From NCBI GenBank assembly GCA_030695565.1, contig JAUYRZ010000079.1, forward strand, positions 1-64,000: DNA of 64,000 nt, written 5' to 3'. Shown here piece by piece: positions 61,046-64,000 of the stretch (its first letter is position 1; every line of letters starts with the position of its first letter). A model generated the notes under the pieces. It was not told the origin of the DNA and did no database searches. It saw only the letters and a program-made list of their open reading frames with translations. The position numbers and the translations under genes are program-made. This stretch comes from Archangium sp. GTDB lineage: Bacteria; Myxococcota; Myxococcia; Myxococcales; Myxococcaceae.

Positions 61046-61933
61046 ATGAAAGACGCGATTCGCCTCACCGCCACCGATGGGTACTGCCTTTCCGGTTACG
61101 TGACGGGCACGATGAAACGGGGCCCGGTCATCCTGGTCAACGGCGCCACCGGCGTGCGCCAGCAGTACTACGCGAAGTTCGCGACCTGGGCGGCAGAGCA
61201 GGGTGCCACGGTGCTCACCTGGGATTACCGCGGCATCGGCGAATCACGGCCGCACCGCCTTCGCGGTTTTCCCGGCACCATGCGCGATTGGGGTCATCAC
61301 GATCTCGAAGGCGTCATCCGCTTCGCTGCCAAGGAGTGGAGCGGCCGCCCCCTGGTCGCCGTCGGCCACAGCGTCGGAGGCCAGCTGCTGGGCCAACCCG
61401 CGAGCAACGCGTTGTTCTCCCGCGCGGTCACCGTGGGCAGCCAGTTCGGCTCGTGGCAGCTGTGGCCGGGCCCGCGGAAGTGGGCGATGGCGGGGCTCTG
61501 GTACGGCCTGATGCCCACCGTCACGCACGCGCTGGGCTATTTCCCCGGCTCGTTGGGCATCGGCGCGGATCTCCCCAAGGAGGTCGCGCTCGAGTGGGCC
61601 CGCTGGTGCCGCAGCCGCGACTTCTTCCTCGCTCACGGCGTGGCGCGTGAGGGCTACTCGCGCCTGAAGATCCCCGTGCTCGCCTACAGCTTCACCGACG
61701 ACACCTACGCGCCGAAAGCCGCGGTCGACGCGCTGCACTCGCTCTACGTGAACGCGCAGGTCGAACGCCGTCACCTCGCGCCGCGCGACCTTGGCGTGAA
61801 GCAGATCGGTCACTTCGGGTTCTTCAAAGACACCTACCGGGCGACGTTGTGGGAGCGTCTGGGCGAGTTCGTGTTCGGGGCGCAGCCGCTCCCGGTGCAC
61901 GCGCAGGAACGTCAGGAAGCCGCTGCCAGTTGA
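61046..61933 (+). CDS. Alpha/beta hydrolase
   Basis: 295 residues from the ATG at 61046 (CTGGAGA upstream). VILVNGATGVRQQYY provides the oxyanion loop, VLTWDYRGIGES the following strand, and VGHSVGGQLLG the nucleophile elbow (Ser109); the His is probably in QIGHFGFF near the C-terminus. The family includes YheT-like and serine-aminopeptidase-type hydrolases. Cytoplasmic. It follows the TetR gene closely and may be its target. Substrate unknown. Confidence 0.85.
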   Translation: MKDAIRLTATDGYCLSGYVTGTMKRGPVILVNGATGVRQQYYAKFATWAAEQGATVLTWDYRGIGESRPHRLRGFPGTMRDWGHHDLEGVIRFAAKEWSGRPLVAVGHSVGGQLLGQPASNALFSRAVTVGSQFGSWQLWPGPRKWAMAGLWYGLMPTVTHALGYFPGSLGIGADLPKEVALEWARWCRSRDFFLAHGVAREGYSRLKIPVLAYSFTDDTYAPKAAVDALHSLYVNAQVERRHLAPRDLGVKQIGHFGFFKDTYRATLWERLGEFVFGAQPLPVHAQERQEAAAS

Positions 61934-61975
61934 GCCGGGGCGTTGGCCCACTCGACGGCAGCGCTGTGCCCCACC

Positions 61976-62290
61976 TCAGCGAGGTGGGATGAGCGCTCGT
62001 GAAACGCGAACCCTGCCGCTCATCGATCGCACCAGCTTCACGCCTTCTTTGGCCAGGTGCCGCGCCTGCTCAGCCGCCACTTGAGGCGCGAGCGAGCCGT
62101 CACTGCGCAGCACCCGCCACCAGGGAATCCCCCCCAACTTGTGCAGCGCCTGCACCACCGCGCGGGCCGCGCCCGGTTTGCCCGACATCAACGCGACGCG
62201 CGCGTAGCTCGCCGTCTGCCCTTTCGGAATGCCCCGCACCGCGCGATCGACTGCGGTCAACCAAGGAGAGAGCGTCGTCGTCTTCTTCAT
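61976..62290 (-). CDS. Alkyltransferase-like protein (ATL) lacking the methyl-acceptor cysteine
   Basis: 104 residues with the C-terminal DNA-binding domain of O6-alkylguanine transferases: VDRAVRGIPKGQTASYARVA (Tyr and Arg that flip the base) and GKPGAARAVVQALHKL. The active-site PCHRV is replaced by P56-W-W-R-V60, with Trp57 in the position of the acceptor Cys. ATL proteins bind alkylated guanines without repairing them and hand the lesion to nucleotide excision repair. I start at the ATG at 62290, right before the domain. Confidence 0.85.
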   Translation of the reverse strand: MKKTTTLSPWLTAVDRAVRGIPKGQTASYARVALMSGKPGAARAVVQALHKLGGIPWWRVLRSDGSLAPQVAAEQARHLAKEGVKLVRSMSGRVRVSRALIPPR

Positions 62291-62361
62291 GAAGGAACCG
62301 TGAAGGTGTCGTGAACCCGCCGTGGAGCCGCGAGGCGGAGAGGCATCGCATTGTTCCTCCC

Positions 62362-63129
62362 ATGAACAAAGCGCTCCTGACCCTCCTCGCCGTCCTCTCC
62401 GCTGGCTGCGCGATGTCCCGGGCGGCCACGCCCACGCTGCAGCCGTACGCGCTCTCTGCACCCGCCCAGGTGCTCGAAGAGAATCACTTCAGCCGCGATC
62501 GCATGGGCGTGGGCGAAGCCGAGCTGCGGCAGATCCTCGCCGCGCCCATCTTCCTCGAGGAGCACGCGCGCATCGGCGTGTTGCCCGTGAGCACCGGCTA
62601 CGCACCTGACGGCGCCGTTCCCGTCGAGACCGCCCCGGCCACGCTCACCGCGGCGCTCGAAGGCAGTGGCCTGTTCGATCTCGCCTCTGAGATCAGCGCC
62701 GACTGGCCGAGCACCTCAGGTACCGCCGGCCTGCGTGAGCTCGCCGCGCGCTACCGCACCGAATACGTGCTGCTCTACCGCCACCGCTTCGAAGACGCGA
62801 CGCGCCCCAACGGCTTCGCGGCCGGCTTCATCACGCTCATCGGCGCGTTCGTCTTGCCCGGCACCACCATCGAGTCGGAAGGCGTGCTCGAGGCCACGCT
62901 CTTCGACGTCAAGACCGGCACCATTCTCTTCACGGTCAACGAGCGCGTGCGGCAGGAGAAGCTGTCGCTGCCGACCAACGTGCCTTCGAACCTCGCCGAC
63001 ATGCACCGCGCGATGATCTCCGACGCGGCCAGGAAGCTCTCAGACCAGGTACTTTTGCGCTGCCAGAGGCTGGTGGCCACCCGTCCCGCAAATGCTGCGC
63101 CGGTCGCCGAGCTCATCCCCAGCACTTGA
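62362..63129 (+). CDS. Lipoprotein, unknown function
   Basis: 255 residues, lipobox LSAGC (Cys16). The body (about 60-230) has an alpha/beta pattern with FLEEHARIGVLPVST, LRELAARYRTEYVLLYRHRF and LEATLFDVKTGTILFTVNE, resembling the fold of small periplasmic assembly proteins such as CsgG-like or TolB N-domain proteins, but without a firm match. A short hydrophobic segment (GFITLIGAFVLPGT, about 155-168) is odd for a soluble protein. I start at the ATG at 62362. Confidence 0.68.
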   Translation: MNKALLTLLAVLSAGCAMSRAATPTLQPYALSAPAQVLEENHFSRDRMGVGEAELRQILAAPIFLEEHARIGVLPVSTGYAPDGAVPVETAPATLTAALEGSGLFDLASEISADWPSTSGTAGLRELAARYRTEYVLLYRHRFEDATRPNGFAAGFITLIGAFVLPGTTIESEGVLEATLFDVKTGTILFTVNERVRQEKLSLPTNVPSNLADMHRAMISDAARKLSDQVLLRCQRLVATRPANAAPVAELIPST

Positions 63130-63146
63130 GGGAGGTTGCACGGGGC

Positions 63147-63611
63147 ATGTGGGATGCATTTCTTTCGCGCATGCGAACCTCTCTTCTTCTGGTCGCTGCT
63201 CTTGCACTCCCCGCGTTTGCCCAAGGCAGCATCTTCCCCGATCCCAACACCAAGAAGGCCTCCAAGCAGCTCGAGTGGGCCAACGTCTCTGAAGAGTCGA
63301 AGGCGTTCCTCAAGTCGAAGATGAAGCACCACGGCAAGGAGATGAAAGACCTCTCGCTCGCCGTGGCCACCGTGCGGTTGGCCGAGGTGCAGCGGCTGGC
63401 GCAAGACGTCGCCAACCAGCCGCGGCTCGACGCCACCTCGGGGCCGGCCATGAAGCTGCCGCCGATGTTCTTCGAGCTGCAGGACGACCTGCGGAAGAAC
63501 GCTCAGGCGCTCTCGGATGCGGCGAAGGCGAAGGAGACCGACGTCCTTCACGCGCGGTTTTCAGCCGTGATGGAGAACTGCATGACGTGCCACGTGGCCT
63601 TCAAGAAGTAA
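63147..63611 (+). CDS. Cytochrome c'-like monohaem protein
   Basis: 154 residues from the ATG at 63147 (GGAGG upstream); an ATG at 63171 would shorten the signal peptide by 8. After the signal (LLLVAALALPAFAQ) the mature protein is all helical, and the haem motif C145-M-T-C-H149 is only five residues from the end, the position seen in cytochrome c' and c-556. Soluble periplasmic electron carrier or gas sensor. The sixth ligand is not obvious. Neighbouring genes give no partner. Confidence 0.82.
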   Translation: MWDAFLSRMRTSLLLVAALALPAFAQGSIFPDPNTKKASKQLEWANVSEESKAFLKSKMKHHGKEMKDLSLAVATVRLAEVQRLAQDVANQPRLDATSGPAMKLPPMFFELQDDLRKNAQALSDAAKAKETDVLHARFSAVMENCMTCHVAFKK

Positions 63612-63647
63612 CAAGGCCGCCCCTCGTGACTGAGTGGCGGCCTCGAA

Positions 63648-63694
63648 CTCCCTCACCCTGACCCTCTCCCGAAAGGCCCGAAAGGAGAGGGAAA
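63648..63694. repeat. GC-rich palindromic repeat (family copy 8)
   Basis: ctccctcaccctgaccctct then cccgaaaggcccgaaagg and agagggaaagag. CCCTCTCCC pairs with the degenerate GGAGAGGG arm around a longer, duplicated loop (ccgaaagg twice). It lies between the cytochrome and rpoD genes, convergent. Confidence 0.65.
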
Positions 63695-63702
63695 GAGTTG
63701 GT

Positions 63703-63999
63703 TTACTGGCCTTCGACGAAGCTGCGCAGGCGCTTGCTGCGCGACGGGTGGCGCAGCTTGCGCAGCGCCTTCGCTTCGATCTGCCGAATGCGCTCGCGCG
63801 TCACCTCGAAGTCCTGACCCACTTCTTCCAACGTGTGGTCCGACTTCTCGCCGATGCCGAAGCGCATGCGGAGCACCTTCTCTTCACGCGGCGTGAGCGT
63901 GGCGAGCACCTTGCGGGTCTGCTCGGCCAGGTTCATGTTGATGACCGCCTCGTCGGGCTTCACGTGCGCCTTGTCTTCGATGAAGTCGCCCAGGTGAGA
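63703..63999 (-). CDS. rpoD: RNA polymerase sigma factor RpoD, C-terminal part (cut by window edge)
   Basis: The visible 98 residues begin [13 protein letters not shown] and carry region 4: [20 protein letters not shown] (4.1) and [20 protein letters not shown] (4.2 helix-turn-helix), ending [17 protein letters not shown]. This is the housekeeping sigma-70 (RpoD/SigA) and not an alternative sigma, as region 4 is of full group 1 type. The gene continues to the right of the window. Confidence 0.93.
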   Translation of the reverse strand, partial: SHLGDFIEDKAHVKPDEAVINMNLAEQTRKVLATLTPREEKVLRMRFGIGEKSDHTLEEVGQDFEVTRERIRQIEAKALRKLRHPSRSKRLRSFVEGQ

Positions 64000-64000
64000 G

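Overview
The window looks like a chromosomal segment of a high-GC member of the Myxococcota, probably a Cystobacterineae-type myxobacterium. The evidence is a C-terminal sorting signal of MYXO-CTERM type (PHP protein, 35180-36658), a Ser/Thr kinase coupled to an FHA-sigma54 activator, many Cys-rich lipoproteins with DNDCDG-type motifs, and a housekeeping sigma-70 C-terminus at the right edge. There is no prophage, transposase, integrase or CRISPR array. The species cannot be named from the sequence alone.

Layout. 1-8.9 kb: the tail of a KTSC protein, a kinase/FHA-sigma54 activator pair (minus strand), small envelope proteins, a SpoIID-like enzyme overlapping an alpha/beta hydrolase, an Mpo1/DUF962 membrane protein and a Crp/Fnr regulator. 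9.0-15.1 kb: the classic queA-tgt-yajC-secD-secF cluster (queuosine modification of tRNA and protein export), with an opposite-strand lipoprotein gene wedged between tgt and yajC and a strong terminator after secF. 15-22.4 kb: MscS-like channel, YceI protein, polytopic membrane protein, VIT/vWA protein and a tandem universal stress protein. 22.5-33 kb is an extracellular accessory region: two adjacent giant paralogous lipoproteins (Cys-rich modules, DNDCDG motifs, beta-helix, Gly-rich tail), a collagen-like lipoprotein, a periplasmic-binding-like protein, a phage tail-collar protein, a GNAT acetyltransferase and a DUF6916 protein. 33-47.6 kb: a putative HEAGH hydrolase, lipoproteins, a PHP phosphoesterase, a 1763-residue alpha-2-macroglobulin, an M28 peptidase, a START-like protein, a methyltransferase, a SMI1/KNR4 protein and a tandem PilZ protein. 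47.7-52.2 kb: a probable operon of a sugar dehydrogenase/dihaem cytochrome fusion, a Wza-like export lipoprotein and a coiled-coil protein. 52.2-54 kb: decaying genes and small ORFs. 54-57.7 kb: a PLP enzyme, a secreted protein and an HlyD-like adaptor. 57.8-60.2 kb: a candidate islet bounded by a copy of the 3' end of a tRNA(CAU) gene. 60.3-64 kb: TetR regulator, hydrolase, alkyltransferase-like protein, lipoprotein, cytochrome c'-like protein and the rpoD C-terminus.

Two themes run through the window. First, most genes act in the envelope or outside the cell (about ten lipoproteins plus the Sec machinery that exports them). Second, a short GC-rich palindromic repeat family recurs at least eight times. 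It is mostly found between genes, but one copy lies in frame inside queA and another inside the 3' end of the mscS-like gene.
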